DNA of 64,000 nt from Membranipora membranacea (GCA_914767715.1 OU612065.1:33048001-33112000), one strand, 5' to 3'; positions 1-10,839 are shown, counted from the stretch's first letter. Notes: generated by a model from the sequence alone, not told the origin. Numbers and translations are program-made.

Positions 1-127
1 AAATCATTCATTTGATGTTCCTGTTGTAATAAGTTACATGCTACCGGACATTTGATAGAATTAATCTGATTTGTAGATTGATGACTTTGAAAATGTTTAA
101 AGACTCTAGAAGGACTACAGCATTACA

Positions 128-588
128 AAGTCTGGAAGCTAGTTCTGCAGTACTTTTTCACAATCAAAAAATTCAGAGCACTTCTGGGGAAAAAAATGTG
201 TTGTGGTCGACATTGTCCTCCCTTCTCATATATAAGGTATGAGGTATTCATGGGGCCTAGTGCTGTACCAGCCCAATGAACTTACCACTTCTATCTACTT
301 TAAAGAACTGAATAAATTTATAAATGAATTTATCTACTAATGTAAAGAATAATGTCTCCTGACAATGGAACTATGTTTATTTGGAACTTAAGTTGAAAAG
401 AATGGTAATAAAAAGTATTTTTAATTGGAAGCTTGCTAGGTTGGCACAGCACTAGGCCCCATGAATACCTCAAAGCTCATAGATGAGAATGGGGACAATG
501 TCTAACACTTCACATAATTTTTACCCAAAAGCGCTCTGAATTTTCTGAATCTGAAAATATTTCAGAAGAACTAGCTGCCAGACCTGCC
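128..588. repeat. MITE-like element with long terminal inverted repeats
   Basis: The two ends are inverted copies of about 140 bases: CTGGAAGCTAGTTCTGCAG near 132 mirrors the AACTAGCTGCCAG end near 570-582, and the inner TTCATGGGGCCTAGTGCTGT block mirrors ACAGCACTAGGCCCCATGAA. The middle is AT-rich and has no reading frame. A second full copy of nearly the same length is at 28706-29164 and a half copy at 19853-20036. Here it lies downstream of the minus-strand peptide gene at 0.7-1.5 kb, where that gene's 3'UTR intron would be. A non-autonomous DNA transposon is the simplest reading; no clear target-site duplication was found. Confidence 0.7.
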
Positions 589-686
589 TAACAAAGGCTT
601 CAACCTGTTCAGACTAAAAGCACACCAAACTGATGTCAACTTATTATTGTCACCATTGTAGTTGTTACCTGTTTTGTTTAACTGAG

Positions 687-1475
687 TTAACCAAAAAGCT
701 TATCGAGTCCCTTCACAGCTTGATCAGCAACAAATCCTGCAGCTCCACTTTTCACTGCCCCTTTAATGACTGAGGAAGCAACCCCAGCTTCAGTCTGTGA
801 GACAGTGTCGCATATTGGACCCGCTTGGGGCCGAATACCCGAGCAGAACAGACACTACTATTTCATTCATTTTGCTCATGTTTATTTTGTATGGAGTTAA
901 CTTCTTCCTGTTGAGGAAGAAGGCAACTCTGAGGAAGCAACCCCACCATCAGTCTGTGAGACAGCTGTAAAGATAGATGAGAACATATATCTAATATGTG
1001 ATAATTTTTATTTCATCTTTCTTTCTCATGTGATATAGAGCATCATGTAATACAATTGAGTACACATGTAGTTGAATTTTCTGCAAAAATAAATCTGAAA
1101 TTGGGCAAAAGCATAATGATCAGCAATCAGATGTTAAAGACTTCAAATCTTTGTTTGTTGATTTTTTAACTTTTGTAAACTTACCGATTGAGGCGATGAG
1201 GGATGAGATCAGTATAAATACCTTCATTTTGTTAATCTGAAATAGGGAAAATGTTACAATTCAAACTGCTGCCTGAAAAGGCTCGACCTGTAAGAAATGT
1301 GTATCTTTGTATTGAGACAATGATTCATCACCATCCGGGTGAATTGTAATTTCAAGACTCAAGTAGCTTCAAATGACAACTTTCAAACATGAGATAATAC
1401 AATGCATTGTTCACTAGTTAAGAAGCGTGCATACAGCTAGCTTTGAATTCTGAAGATTGAGATTCTGAGTTGTGC
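687..1475 (-). pseudogene. Secreted-peptide gene copy 1, mature exon broken by internal duplication
   Basis: The four-exon plan is recognisable on the minus strand. A TATA-like ACATAAAG at 1491-1500 precedes a 5'UTR exon ending at 1435, but the donor is GTATGC instead of GTAAGT. The signal exon (1227-1185, MKVFILISSLIASI) is intact with CAG acceptor and GTAAG donor. The mature exon starts at 964 after TTTACAG, but about 35 bases in the sequence changes: the block at 930-964 recurs at 771-805, with a foreign stretch between (159-base period). Reading on meets a TAA soon after the breakpoint, so most of the peptide is lost. The usual end, LDKLFG-stop, still lies at 687-704, followed by the 3'UTR donor. 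Subfamily: SLIASI signal type, as copies 5 and 9. Confidence 0.8.
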
Positions 1476-1499
1476 TGTTGGTTGAAGCTTCTTTATGTA

Positions 1500-2085
1500 T
1501 GAAACATTTTACATTTTTTCTTTGTATTGCCAAACCAACTGGAAGCATTCTATATTTGGTAATAAATGATAAAATAAATACAAGTTTCCTGTTTTTGTGG
1601 AAAAAACAGCCTGCCATTTGTTACTGATTGTTATGATTGATATGTGTATTGTGGACCAAAAATGCCGCATTTCTTTCTACTGTAGTTTATGTGAACCAAA
1701 TAGATGCTGACAAGCCGGATAACAAGTTTACATTGCCTCATGCTAAAAATACAGATTAAAAGGATATGCAAGATATCATCATTTATCATATGCTCTGTTT
1801 TATGGGAGTAATTTAGGAAACCAATAATTGCTGGTTATCTTATTGTGTAGTCGGTAATGAAACAGGATATCAAGGCCTGTTGGAAGGTTGCCATCTTCAT
1901 CTTAATAAAACTGAATTAAACGGCTCAACAGTCATTAACAGAATAACAAAAAGAATGTTCAAATCTTATTTTAATATTATAAACACCACATTTTCAAGTT
2001 TTTGTCACTTATTCCAAATTGCTGTATAATACTATTTAGGACACTACTTGCCCCCTCGGTTCCGGCATTGGAAACGTATATATTA
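1500..2085 (-). promoter_or_regulatory. Upstream region of copy 1 (conserved promoter-distal block)
   Basis: No coding region is seen. The segment is the inverted counterpart of 14690-15240 and 19376-19850, which precede copy 5 and the copy 6 relic. Shared landmarks are a CCAACTGGAAG motif near 1537-1547 beside the TATA box, and a more distal block holding CAGGATATCAAGGCCTG. Conservation across upstream regions shows that the gene was duplicated with its promoter. Confidence 0.5.
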
Positions 2086-2458
2086 AACCTACCTACTTTG
2101 CTCATCGCGATACATAAACTATCCAGCATGACATGCTATCCTGTTGCGTTGCCAACTACACTGTAACAGCATATTAAGGGTTTCCCTCATTACTTCCATC
2201 ATACCATTAATTTCTACATCCTTTTCATTTTGAAGGCATATGCTTCTGTTTAGTGAGCATTGGGCAGATTAATCAGTTTATCCGGCTCCCTAGCATTTTT
2301 TGGTTATATTTTCTTACAGCAAAAGAATTGCGGCGTTTTTGGTCTGCAATATTCATATCAACTCTCACAATATGTGGAAATCAAAGATGGCATGCTATTT
2401 ATTCCAAAGTATTGGGAAACAAAATATTAAATTTGACACCGTATTACCAAGTTGAGAG

Positions 2459-2508
2459 TACTTCCAGTTGGTGAGAAGTTTAAAGGAAAAATGTTTCATA
2501 TATAAAGA
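2459..2508 (+). promoter_or_regulatory. Core promoter of copy 2 (ACTTCCAGTTGG + TATA box)
   Basis: CATATATAAAG at 2498-2508 is a strong TATA box, about 70 bases upstream of the 5'UTR exon's donor. About 30 bases further upstream is ACTTCCAGTTGG; its complement CCAACTGGAAGT joins a MYB-like CAACTG to an ETS-like GGAA core. The pair recurs before most family copies. The factor names are inference from the motif. Confidence 0.6.
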
Positions 2509-2529
2509 AGCTTCAACTAACAGCAATCA

Positions 2530-3660
2530 CACAGTTTTGAACACTCATATCAATCCTCGGTATTCAAAGCTAGCTGTAAGTACACTTTTTAACCAGCGAA
2601 CAATGTATTACCTCATGTCTGAAAGTTGTCATTTGAACTAACTTGATTCTTCAGATTTGAAAATACAGAGTGGGTCATAAATTATTGTCTACACCTCATG
2701 TATTGTAAAGAAATGTGGTACATATTTTGCTTTCGGGCTATGCTGTTACAGACATCATTTTGAATTGTTTCATTCTCTCTGCAGATAAAACATAATGAAG
2801 GTATTTGTACTGATCTCAATGCTTATCGCTTCAATTGGTAAGTTTAAAAAGTTCAAATATCAATAAACCATGTATAAGATATAAATTCTCACATGCTGAT
2901 CACTGGTCTTTTGTCCGATTTAACGAGTTCTTCCTACGCAGAAAAAACCACCTATTAAATATATATTCTCATCTGCATTCCCGCTTTGACTCAGACTAAA
3001 GCTGAAGCTTTTACAATACAAGATACTTAGCCTGTTTCCTCCCCCCCCCCCCCCCATTGTGTGTCATGAAAGAAATCGAGAGTGAGCTCATATTAGATAT
3101 TTGTTCTCATTTATCCTTACAGCTGTTTCACAGACAGAAGCTGGAGTTGTTTCTGCAGCCGTTAAAGGTGCAGGGAAAAGTGGGGCTGCAGGATTTGTTG
3201 CCGATCAAGCTGTGAAGGGACTCGATAAGCTTTTTGGTTGACTTGGTGAAACAAAACAGGTAATAACTAGAAAAGTAACAATAATAATTTGACGTGATAA
3301 TTTTGTGAAATTTTAGTCTGAACAAACATACACCTGATTTTAGTGATCATAACAGGTCAAACTGGTTTGGAGTCATCAATCTACAAATCAGAATGATTCC
3401 AACAAATGACCTGTAGCATGTATCTTTAGGATACTTTCTACAATGTGATCACCAAACCAATGATTATAGTAATTTCTATTCAGTTTTCTTCATTTTTGAG
3501 GATTCAAAGCAATCTGTAAACCACGATGAGAAGTAAACCATGAGTTTAGTATCACCACAATGTTTTTTGGTCTGAAAAATTAAAATACATTGTATTGTTC
3601 AAATCCTTGATATAATTTTTGTTCCAAATATATAAAATATTGACTTACAACGATGAAATT
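2530..3660 (+). CDS. Secreted cationic peptide precursor, copy 2 (intact, 53 aa)
   Basis: I do not recognise a named family. The gene has four exons: 5'UTR exon (about 2530-2575, donor GTAAG at 2576), signal exon (acceptor CAG to 2784; coding 2795-2837), mature exon (coding 3123-3241) and 3'UTR exon from about 3501. The phase-1 intron 2 separates a short hydrophobic signal (MKVFVLISMLIASI) from the mature part. Cleavage could follow ASIA or the later TEA, leaving a peptide that starts GVVSAAVKG, is rich in Ala/Gly/Val with regularly spaced Lys, and ends LDKLFG-stop; the terminal Gly could donate a Phe-amide. An amphipathic helix is likely. A host-defence or signalling role is inference. The start is the only ATG in the signal exon. 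The intron 3 donor CAG|GTAATA is 18 bases after the stop; its acceptor is TTTGAG, weaker than the CAG in sister copies. A TATAAA lies near 3632. Confidence 0.8.
2957..3020 (+). pseudogene. Decayed duplicate of the mature-peptide exon inside intron 2
   Basis: TTAAATATATATTCTCATCT followed by CTCAGACTAAAGCTGAAGC closely parallels the true exon 3 boundary, where TTAGATATTTGTTCTCATTT leads to the acceptor and CACAGACAGAAGCTGGAG. The acceptor itself is degenerate and the frame is not maintained. The same relic sits in intron 2 of copies 3, 13 and 14, so it predates their duplication. A C-run of 15 (3041-3055) separates it from the active exon. Confidence 0.55.
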
Positions 3661-3775
3661 TCCCATTCATCAGTTAAGAGCAAAGAATAATATTTGTTGT
3701 TTTATAGTTAATTTGTGTAGTCTGAGTGTCTATATTTTGCATTCACCGCTTGAGAGGTACAAAATATTGAGTTGT

Positions 3776-3964
3776 CTACCCCGTCACCTGGAATTGTTGC
3801 TGGTCACTTTTGACATTAACATAATTCTGATTTACGATATAAGAAACACAATCTTCTACGGTGAATTTTAATGTGCACGGAAAAGTAGAAGGTGTCGTAC
3901 CATTATGAATATGAAACGACATGTTTTCCAGGACACGAATTAGTCTCATCATTTCAGGTTCCAA
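3776..3964 (-). other. Conserved antisense reading frame downstream of copy 2 (62 codons)
   Basis: A frame opening MEPEMMRLIRVLEN and ending QQFQVTG-stop runs opposite to the peptide gene. It is also open at 6102-6290, 22128-22316 and 50603-50791 with few amino-acid changes. In more diverged family flanks (12.3 kb, 16.4 kb) it is interrupted by stops. It may be a small convergent gene, or chance openness in a recently duplicated flank; no known domain is recognised. Confidence 0.25.
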
Positions 3965-4352
3965 GATAAATTATGCAAGCTCTCTTAGAATGCCTGATAC
4001 CAATATAATCAATATTAAGAGTTACTTTTACAAAATGCAATCAGTAAATTTGCTTGACGACTTACCAATAGGAGGTTTATATATGTGGTTTTATAATTTT
4101 CACCAGTATGAATAATTGCTTTTGTTAACAATTTAGGTCTATTATGACTCGAATGAAAATATTATTAACATTCTGATGAATTAAGGCTGCGAGGTTTTAC
4201 TGACCAAACACAGATCAAATCAACGTCTTGTAGCTAGTCCTGCAGCAGTAATGCAAGCTTTTACATTGAACAAATTTATTGTGTTTTTGGCTAAAATTTT
4301 TCTATAGTTTGTGTAGCCTGCCTTCTCCTCATATTTGATGTACATCCAAAAG

Positions 4353-5721
4353 AACGCCCAAAAACGCCTCAAAAGTCCCAAAAATAGCTGTTTTTTGGCA
4401 TTCTTTTGCTTTAAATTAAAAAAAATGAAGATGCAATGAAAAATTCAGTTGGCATTTCCTGTGTGCACCATGGTTAATGAAAGGGGCTTCGTATGTGAGG
4501 ACTTTCAAAAATACTCTGCCTGTCCACAATAATGGTCACTTGGACAGCATGTTCGACATTATGCAAAGGTGGCGATAATATTAGCTGTATTCGAGAATCT
4601 ACTGTCATTGCAATATGCAAGCTAATTTTTTGAAAGTCAATGTGTATGGCATTTGAACAGTACTTTAAGAGAAAATCATAATTAATTTTGTTTCGAGCCT
4701 ATGATGTGTTCTGAATTAATCATTGAAACTTCACATATACATCTAGGGCAATATATATAGCTTTCAACCATATGGTTTCTATTCTGAACAGCTTTGTGAG
4801 CTGAAGGCTTGAGTTCATTATTCTTGAAAATTTGAGTGCTTAGGCCTATACCGGTCTGTTGGATCTACTGAGACATTGCTGTCGGATATTCGACCTGCCT
4901 AAGGTAACAATACAATTCTTATTGTTTTGCAGCCAATGGAGCGCAAAAAAATATTTGTATTTACACCTTATTTGTTAGTTAAAACATGTTGTCCTTCTCA
5001 AATATGCATTCAAAATTGAAGTTGTACATCTCCAACAAGAGATGAGACAACTAGAAGAATTGCTTGTGAGCAGATTTTGTCAGCCGTTGTGCGCTCCTAC
5101 TTCTTGGTTATTTGTTTAAGGTGCGCTGATACTCACTCAGTATATGCATGTGCTGCATTTATAAGCTGGAACTTAAGCTTGTTTTTTTCTGACTGCCCAC
5201 CTTACACTTTTGCATGTTCCCCTCAAAGACTACACCACGACACATAAAGTCTAAAGCAATTTATTAACAGGCAGCCAGTTCCACAATTAATAATGCAATA
5301 TTTTTACACCAAAATTATTCATGGCACCTTAAAGCAAAAATTATATATCATGTATTGTATGATCATTCTTAGATATCAACATGAGGTACAAATTGCACAA
5401 CTATAGTCAGTTTCCATTTCCATAGATCTTTTAGTTGTCAGGAAACAATGTTCGAAATTTGATAAGATAAGATTTATTGGTTACACAACATCAATGTTGA
5501 GGTAAAACTAGTGTGGCATGAAGGCTGCGTCATTTAAAATGCGAATACTGTTCGGCACAAAGCTGTTAAAAAAGCGTACAGTTCGCGATTTGCTACAAAT
5601 AAAATAGTTCCTATGGCTCACATAACAGTGGTTTAAAATATGATATGAGAGGTTCGGCCATCGCCATTCCCAAAAGTGAAAGAGATACAGTTTACTGAGA
5701 TTATACAGTACCTTACCAAAA
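4353..5721. other. Loop of inverted repeat A: no gene seen; holds a repeated segment
   Basis: No supported coding region. Bases 4353-4740 look unique. The block at 4740-5455 recurs at 21055-21760 and, in part, at 49590-50130, with short pieces at 58915-58975 and 63745-63825. A stretch at 5461-5640 begins GATAAGATAAGATTTATTGG, the reverse complement of a LINE-like 3' end (AATAAA followed by TTATC repeats), and is absent from the sister copies, so it is probably a short minus-strand retroelement fragment. Confidence 0.5.
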
Positions 5722-6101
5722 TGTACGTCAAATATGAGGACAAGACAGGCTACACAAACTATAGATACATTTTAGCCAAAAACACAATTAGTTTGTTCGA
5801 TGTAAAAGTTTGCATTACTGCCGCAGGTCTAGCTACAATACGTTGATTTGATCTGTGTTTGGTCAGTAAAACCTCGCAACCTTAATTTATCAGAATGAAA
5901 ATAATATTTCCATTCGAGTCATAATTGACCTAAATTGTTAAAAAAAACAATTATCCATACTGGTGAAAATTATAAAACCACATATATAAACCTCCTGTTG
6001 GTAAGTCGTCAAGCAAATTTACTGATTGCATTTTATGAAAGTAACTCTTAATATTGATTATATTGGTATCACGCATTCTAAGAGAGGTTGCATAATTTAT
6101 C

Positions 6102-6290
6102 TTGGAACCTGAAATGATAAGACTAATTCGTGTCCTGGAAAACATCTCGTTTCATATTCATAATGGTACGACACCTTCTACTTTTCGGTGTACATTAAAA
6201 TTTACCGTAGAAGATTGTGTTTCTAATGTCGTAAATCAGAATTATGTTAATGTCAAAAGTGACCAGGAACAATTCCAGGTGACGGGGTAG
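6102..6290 (+). other. Conserved antisense reading frame downstream of copy 3
   Basis: Counterpart of the 3776-3964 frame, in the mirrored arm. It keeps the Met-Glu-Pro-Glu opening and the QFQVTG-stop end with a handful of replacements (Arg for Pro in STFPC). It may be a small convergent gene or a non-coding flank that happens to be open. Confidence 0.25.
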
Positions 6291-6429
6291 ACAACTCAAT
6301 ATTTTGTACCTCTCAAGAGGTGTATGCAAAATATAGACACTCAGACTACACAAGTTAACTATAAAACAACAAATATTATTCTTTGCTTTTAACTGATGAA
6401 TGGGAAATTTCATCGTTGTAATACAATAT

Positions 6430-7525
6430 ATTATATATTTGGAACAAAAAATATATCAAGGTTTTATACAATACAATGTATTTTAATGTTTCAGACCAAA
6501 AAACAATGTGGTGATATTAAACTCATGGTTTACTTCTCATCGTGGTTTACATATTGCTTTGAATCCTGAAAAATGAAGAAAACTGAATAGAAATTATTAT
6601 AATCATTGGTTTGGTGATCACATTGTAGGAAGTATCCTAAAGATACATGCTGCAGGTCATTTGATGGAATCATTCTGATTTGTAGATTGATGACTCCAAA
6701 CCAGTTTAACCTGTTATGTTCATTAAAATCAGGTGTATGTTTGTTCAGACTTAAATTTCACAAAATTATCATGTCAAAATATTATTGTTACTTTTCTAGT
6801 TATTACCTGTTTTGTTTCACCAAGTTAACCAAAAATCTTATCGAGTCCCTTCACAGCTTGATCGGCAACAAATCCTGCAGCTCCACTTTTCACTGCACCT
6901 TTGACGACTGCAGAAACAACTCCAGCTTCTGTCTGTGAAACAGCTATAAGGATAAATGAAAACATATATCTAATATGAGCTCACTCTCGATTTCTTTCAT
7001 GACACACAATGGGGGGGGGAGGAAACAGGCTAAGTATCTTGTATTGTAAAAGCTTCAGCTTTAGTCTGAGTCAAAGCGGGAATGCAGATGAGAATATATA
7101 TTTAATAGGTGGTTTTTTCTGCGTAGGAAGAACTCGTTAAATCGGACAAAAGACCAGTGATCAGCATGTGAGATCTTATACATGGTTTATTGATATTTGA
7201 ACTTTTTAAACTTACCAATTGAAGCGATAAGCATTGAGATCAGTACAAATACCTTCATTATGTTTTATCTGGAGAGAGAATGAAACAATTCAAAATGATG
7301 TCTGTAACAGCATAGCCCGAAAGCAAAATATGTACCACATTTCTTTACAATACATGAGGTGTAGACAATAATTTATGACCCACTCTGTATTTTCAAATCA
7401 CAAGAATCAAGTTACTTCAAATGACAACTTTCAGACATGAGGTAATACATTGTTCACTGGTTAAAAAGTGTACTTACAGCTAGCTTTGAATTCCGAGGAT
7501 TGATATGAGTGTTCAAAACTGTGTG
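6430..7525 (-). CDS. Secreted cationic peptide precursor, copy 3 (intact, 53 aa)
   Basis: Mirror-image paralogue of copy 2. The signal exon codes from 7258 to 7216 (MKVFVLISMLIASI, identical to copy 2), with acceptor CAG at 7271-7269 and donor GTAAG at 7215. The mature exon codes from 6943 to 6825; its acceptor reads TTATAG, a conservative change from TTACAG. The mature part differs from copy 2 by KGAVKSG for KGAGKSG, Val for Ala in the N-terminal helix, and an LDKIFG end. The terminal Gly, a candidate amide donor, is kept. The 5'UTR exon ends at 7478, the 3'UTR donor is CAG|GTAATA at 6806, and the 3'UTR exon starts at 6564 after TTTTTCAG. Function is not known; a secreted helical peptide is the supported statement. 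Confidence 0.8.
7048..7110 (-). pseudogene. Decayed duplicate mature exon in intron 2 of copy 3
   Basis: Reverse-strand counterpart of 2957-3020: the reverse complement of AGCTTCAGCTTTAGTCTGAG followed by the ATATATATTC pre-acceptor tract. No usable acceptor or frame remains. Confidence 0.5.
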
Positions 7526-7545
7526 ATTGCTGTTAGTTGAAGCTT

Positions 7546-7593
7546 CTTTATATATGAAACATTTTTCCTTTAAACTTCTAACCAACTGGAAGT
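7546..7593 (-). promoter_or_regulatory. Core promoter of copy 3
   Basis: TATA box at 7546-7556 (CATATATAAAG on the minus strand) and CCAACTGGAAGT at 7582-7593, with the same spacing and sequence as copy 2. Further upstream, to about 7985, the flank is still duplicated between the two arms. Confidence 0.6.
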
Positions 7594-7985
7594 ACTCTCA
7601 ACTTGGTAATACGGTGTCAAATTTAATATTTGTTTCCCATTTCTTTGGAATAAATAGCATGCCATCTTCTATTTCCACATATCGTGATAGTTGATATGAA
7701 TATTGCAGACCATAAACGCCGCAATTCTTTTCCTGTAAGAAAATATAACCAAAAAATGCTAGGGAGCCGGATAAACTGATTAATTTGCCCAATGCTAACT
7801 AAACAGAAGCATACGCCTTAAAAATGAAAAGGATGAAGAAATTAATGCCATGTCATATGTATTCTTTGATGGAAGTTATGAAGGAACCCATTAATATGAT
7901 GTTACAGTGTAGTTGGTAACGGAACAGGATAGCATGTCATGCTGGATAGTTTATGTATCAGGGATGAGCAAAGCATTGTCACATT

Positions 7986-10570
7986 CTAAATATTATTATT
8001 AGGTCATAAACGGAAAAAAACCTCAAATTGAATCATTATAAACACCCTAAAATATCAAAAACACAGAAACAAAAGCCTTGAAGATGAGGAGGATATGCAA
8101 AATTATACCATGTCATATGATCGTTTTGTGGAAGTGAGTTAGCTAAACCATCAATTGCTGGTAATGTAATGGTTCAATTGGTAATTGAACAAGACACCAA
8201 GTCCTGCTGGATAGATGAAGTATCTGAGAAGGGCAAAAGATTGTTATCATTTTGTCGTAAAAAAATTGAAAAAATTCATGCATAAGAAAAGAGAAAAGAA
8301 TCTGCTCAAATCTTGAAATATTATTATGAATATCACTTTTTCAAAAAATGCATTTTCCCGGATTTTTCTCTGTTACTATTTAAAACACTTACTTACCTTG
8401 TTTGTTTTGAAATTGCACAACAGCCGCAACGTGATCAGTGAGAGAAAAAATGTAGAATAAATTCAATTATAATGCCGAGAATCTTCACAATGAATTTTGT
8501 GTATCTGTATAGTATTTCATAGATTTTAACACGCTTATACACGCCATTGTTTGCCTCGTTATAAAGTTGGATATTTATATTCACAAGAGTGGTATCACAT
8601 AAACACCAAAGAAAAACAGATGCTGGTAATGATAACAGCAAAGACATACCGACTCGGTAACCAGAATACCAAATATGTTACGCAGTAGTTTTATAAGGTC
8701 ATATAGTTCAATTGTTGAAATACCTCTCAAAAAGTTAATATGGACAGTGGTATAATAAACCTCAACTATCAAATTAATTATTTAACTCGGCCAGGTTGAA
8801 TTTCTGCTCGCATTATGGGCATATCGATATGTACATGCACATATCGATAAGTGAAGGATGTTTACAATGTTCTGTCTTTATCATACTGATCCCGCTAACT
8901 TGTATATAGGCTGGTATTCTCCCGAATAGTAGCATGATCAAACCACACACCTACATAAAAGGTCGAGTTGAATTTGCTTTCTCTCCAGTATGAAGGACAG
9001 CTAAAGGTTTTTTACATGCATGTTTTGTTTGTACTCCTATCATAATCATCTTTGTATCACAATGATATGATATCTGCAGTATCACCGGTTATTTACTTAT
9101 ACTTTACTTTATTTATTTGAAATTCACAATACAAATAATGATGGGCTGCTTGAGTATAAAAAGCCCTCAGCAGCTATTGTTTAGCTTTTAGCTTTTGTAA
9201 CTTTCTAACTTTGAAACTTCAGTAAGAATCTGATTGAGATTTCAAATCACTTTTATTTCAAATATTGGTTGTTTTTTTATTGAATAATTACCCATACACA
9301 TAGTGAAAATATGAGCAGCAATGGCAGATTAATGCAGATTATTACGCCATGCAAAACTGTGATGCAAATCTTTGCAATACTACACTGATACATGCCACAA
9401 TCATAAATATAGACTTGATAATAAACCTAGACAGGACACTATATGAAGCATTAGCATTGAGGCACTGAGGCATTAAATTGTGGGGCAAATTTACGACATT
9501 GGAAGGTATAGTAGCAGTGTTATAATTGACTTGCAGCTCATATACCAGGGATTTTATTGATAAAGCGATCAATTTTGATCGGATTTTGAGTTTAAAGATC
9601 ACAATAGATTTATCAGCTTGTCATAAAGATATTGATACTAATTTTTTGCACAACGCTTTTGTGAGGAAGAAACAAAATCAAGTCATTGGAAAGACGTTGC
9701 TGATTGTAAAGCCATTTTCAAACTAAAAATACAATCAAAATTGGTTGAGCTATGAACAAAAAACCTGGATTATGGACAGTAAATCAATGTTAACACCTAT
9801 GCTTCTACACCTTCCATTGTTGCGTGTGGTGCCTCACATCAGCTGTATATGGTTTCTTGTCTGGGTTTATTATAAAGTCTATGTTCATAATTTATTGTAA
9901 AGATACTCAGCATAAGAAATAAACCTATTTTATAAAAATCTGGTAAAATAGACTACCCTATAGGACTTTAATTTAGCTAGAGTTGAATTTCGCTATCTGG
10001 ACCTGGTACTAAATTTCACTAGTACTGAATTTCGGTAGTAGGCTTACTAGTGAAAACCAAATAAAAATGTCCAAGCTTCGATTCGATCTCCATCTGATTG
10101 CAAGGCAGACACTTAGACCACTACACCACGCTAGCTCACATGCTTTGTACATTGTTTATGAAACTATGGTGAGTGAGTTTAATTTAAGATACACTTAATT
10201 TCGCAACATAGGCAACAACCCAAAAAGCGAATCCTAAATGCCGCAAAAAACTTAACTCCTATAGGGTACTTGAAAAAGTTGTGTATAATAATAACATTGA
10301 GATTTGAGCAGCAGTTTTTTCTGTTTTCCTATTCATGACCTTTAAGCCTTGTAATTTAGTTTCGATGGGAAGGCGATGATCACATTTTCCCTCCAATTGA
10401 TACTTCAACCATCCAACAGGACCTGTATCTTGCTCCATTACATCATAACTTTACAAACAATTAATGGTTTTCCCAATCACTTCCATGAAACAGAGTATAC
10501 AACATGAGATAATTTTGCAAATCCTTTGTGCCTTAACCCATCATTTTTATTCCTTAATTTATCATTAAAC
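7986..10570. other. Gene-poor stretch with old repeat fragments
   Basis: No convincing gene. Bases 8000-8400 resemble decayed upstream blocks of the peptide family. A short hairpin, ATCGATATGT/ACATATCGAT, lies near 8825-8850. TTTACTTTATTTATTTGAAA near 9100-9125, followed by a GGGCTGCTTGAGTATAAAAAGCCC hairpin, looks like the 3' end of a minus-strand LINE. The open frames at 9342-9602 and 9526-9726 overlap on opposite strands and show no domain or splice support. Confidence 0.45.
10070..10140 (-). repeat. tRNA-Ala-like SINE head
   Basis: On the minus strand, GTGGTGTAGTGGTC (box A type) is followed by GTCTGCCTTGCAATCAGA, which resembles the anticodon arm of tRNA-Ala(UGC), and then GATCGAATC as a weakened box B. 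Pairing is imperfect and no acceptor stem forms, so it is a tRNA-derived repeat and not a functional tRNA. Confidence 0.45.
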
Positions 10571-10791
10571 TGTAAGGGCTTTTGTTTTTAGCACTGGGCA
10601 ATATAATTTTGATATTAATCACATCAACAGTTTGTTTAACAGATTTATTAAAAGGGAAATCACTGCGGAATTTTCAGTGTGCAATAATCATCAACCATTA
10701 CGATCAGTTGCAATAAAATTGAGCATAATATTTTTTTCCAAGCAATGGGAAACAGCTATTCAATTTAATCACATATTTACGAATATAGAAT

Positions 10792-10839
10792 ACTTCCAGT
10801 TGGTTTGACAGTTCTAAGGAAAATGTTCCGTATATAACG
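10792..10839 (+). promoter_or_regulatory. Core promoter of copy 4
   Basis: ACTTCCAGTTGG at 10792-10803 and TATATAACG at 10831-10839 (one base off the family consensus TATATAAAG). Spacing to the 5'UTR exon donor at 10918 matches the other copies. Confidence 0.6.

Larger units (their letters stand above)
2092..4352 (+). repeat. Left arm of large inverted repeat A
   Basis: This 2.3-kb arm matches 5722-7985 in reverse complement, from the block starting CTCATCGCGATACATAAAC to the block ending CATATTTGATGTACAT. It carries peptide gene copy 2 with promoter and downstream flank; the other arm carries copy 3. The arms differ by scattered substitutions and small indels, including a C-run of 15 here against a G-run of 8 there, so they are an old duplication and not a simple assembly echo. 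Confidence 0.85.
5722..7985 (-). repeat. Right arm of large inverted repeat A
   Basis: Reverse-complement partner of 2092-4352, carrying peptide gene copy 3. With the 1.4-kb loop it makes a structure of nearly 6 kb that places two intact genes head-outwards, each transcribed toward the loop. Confidence 0.85.
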
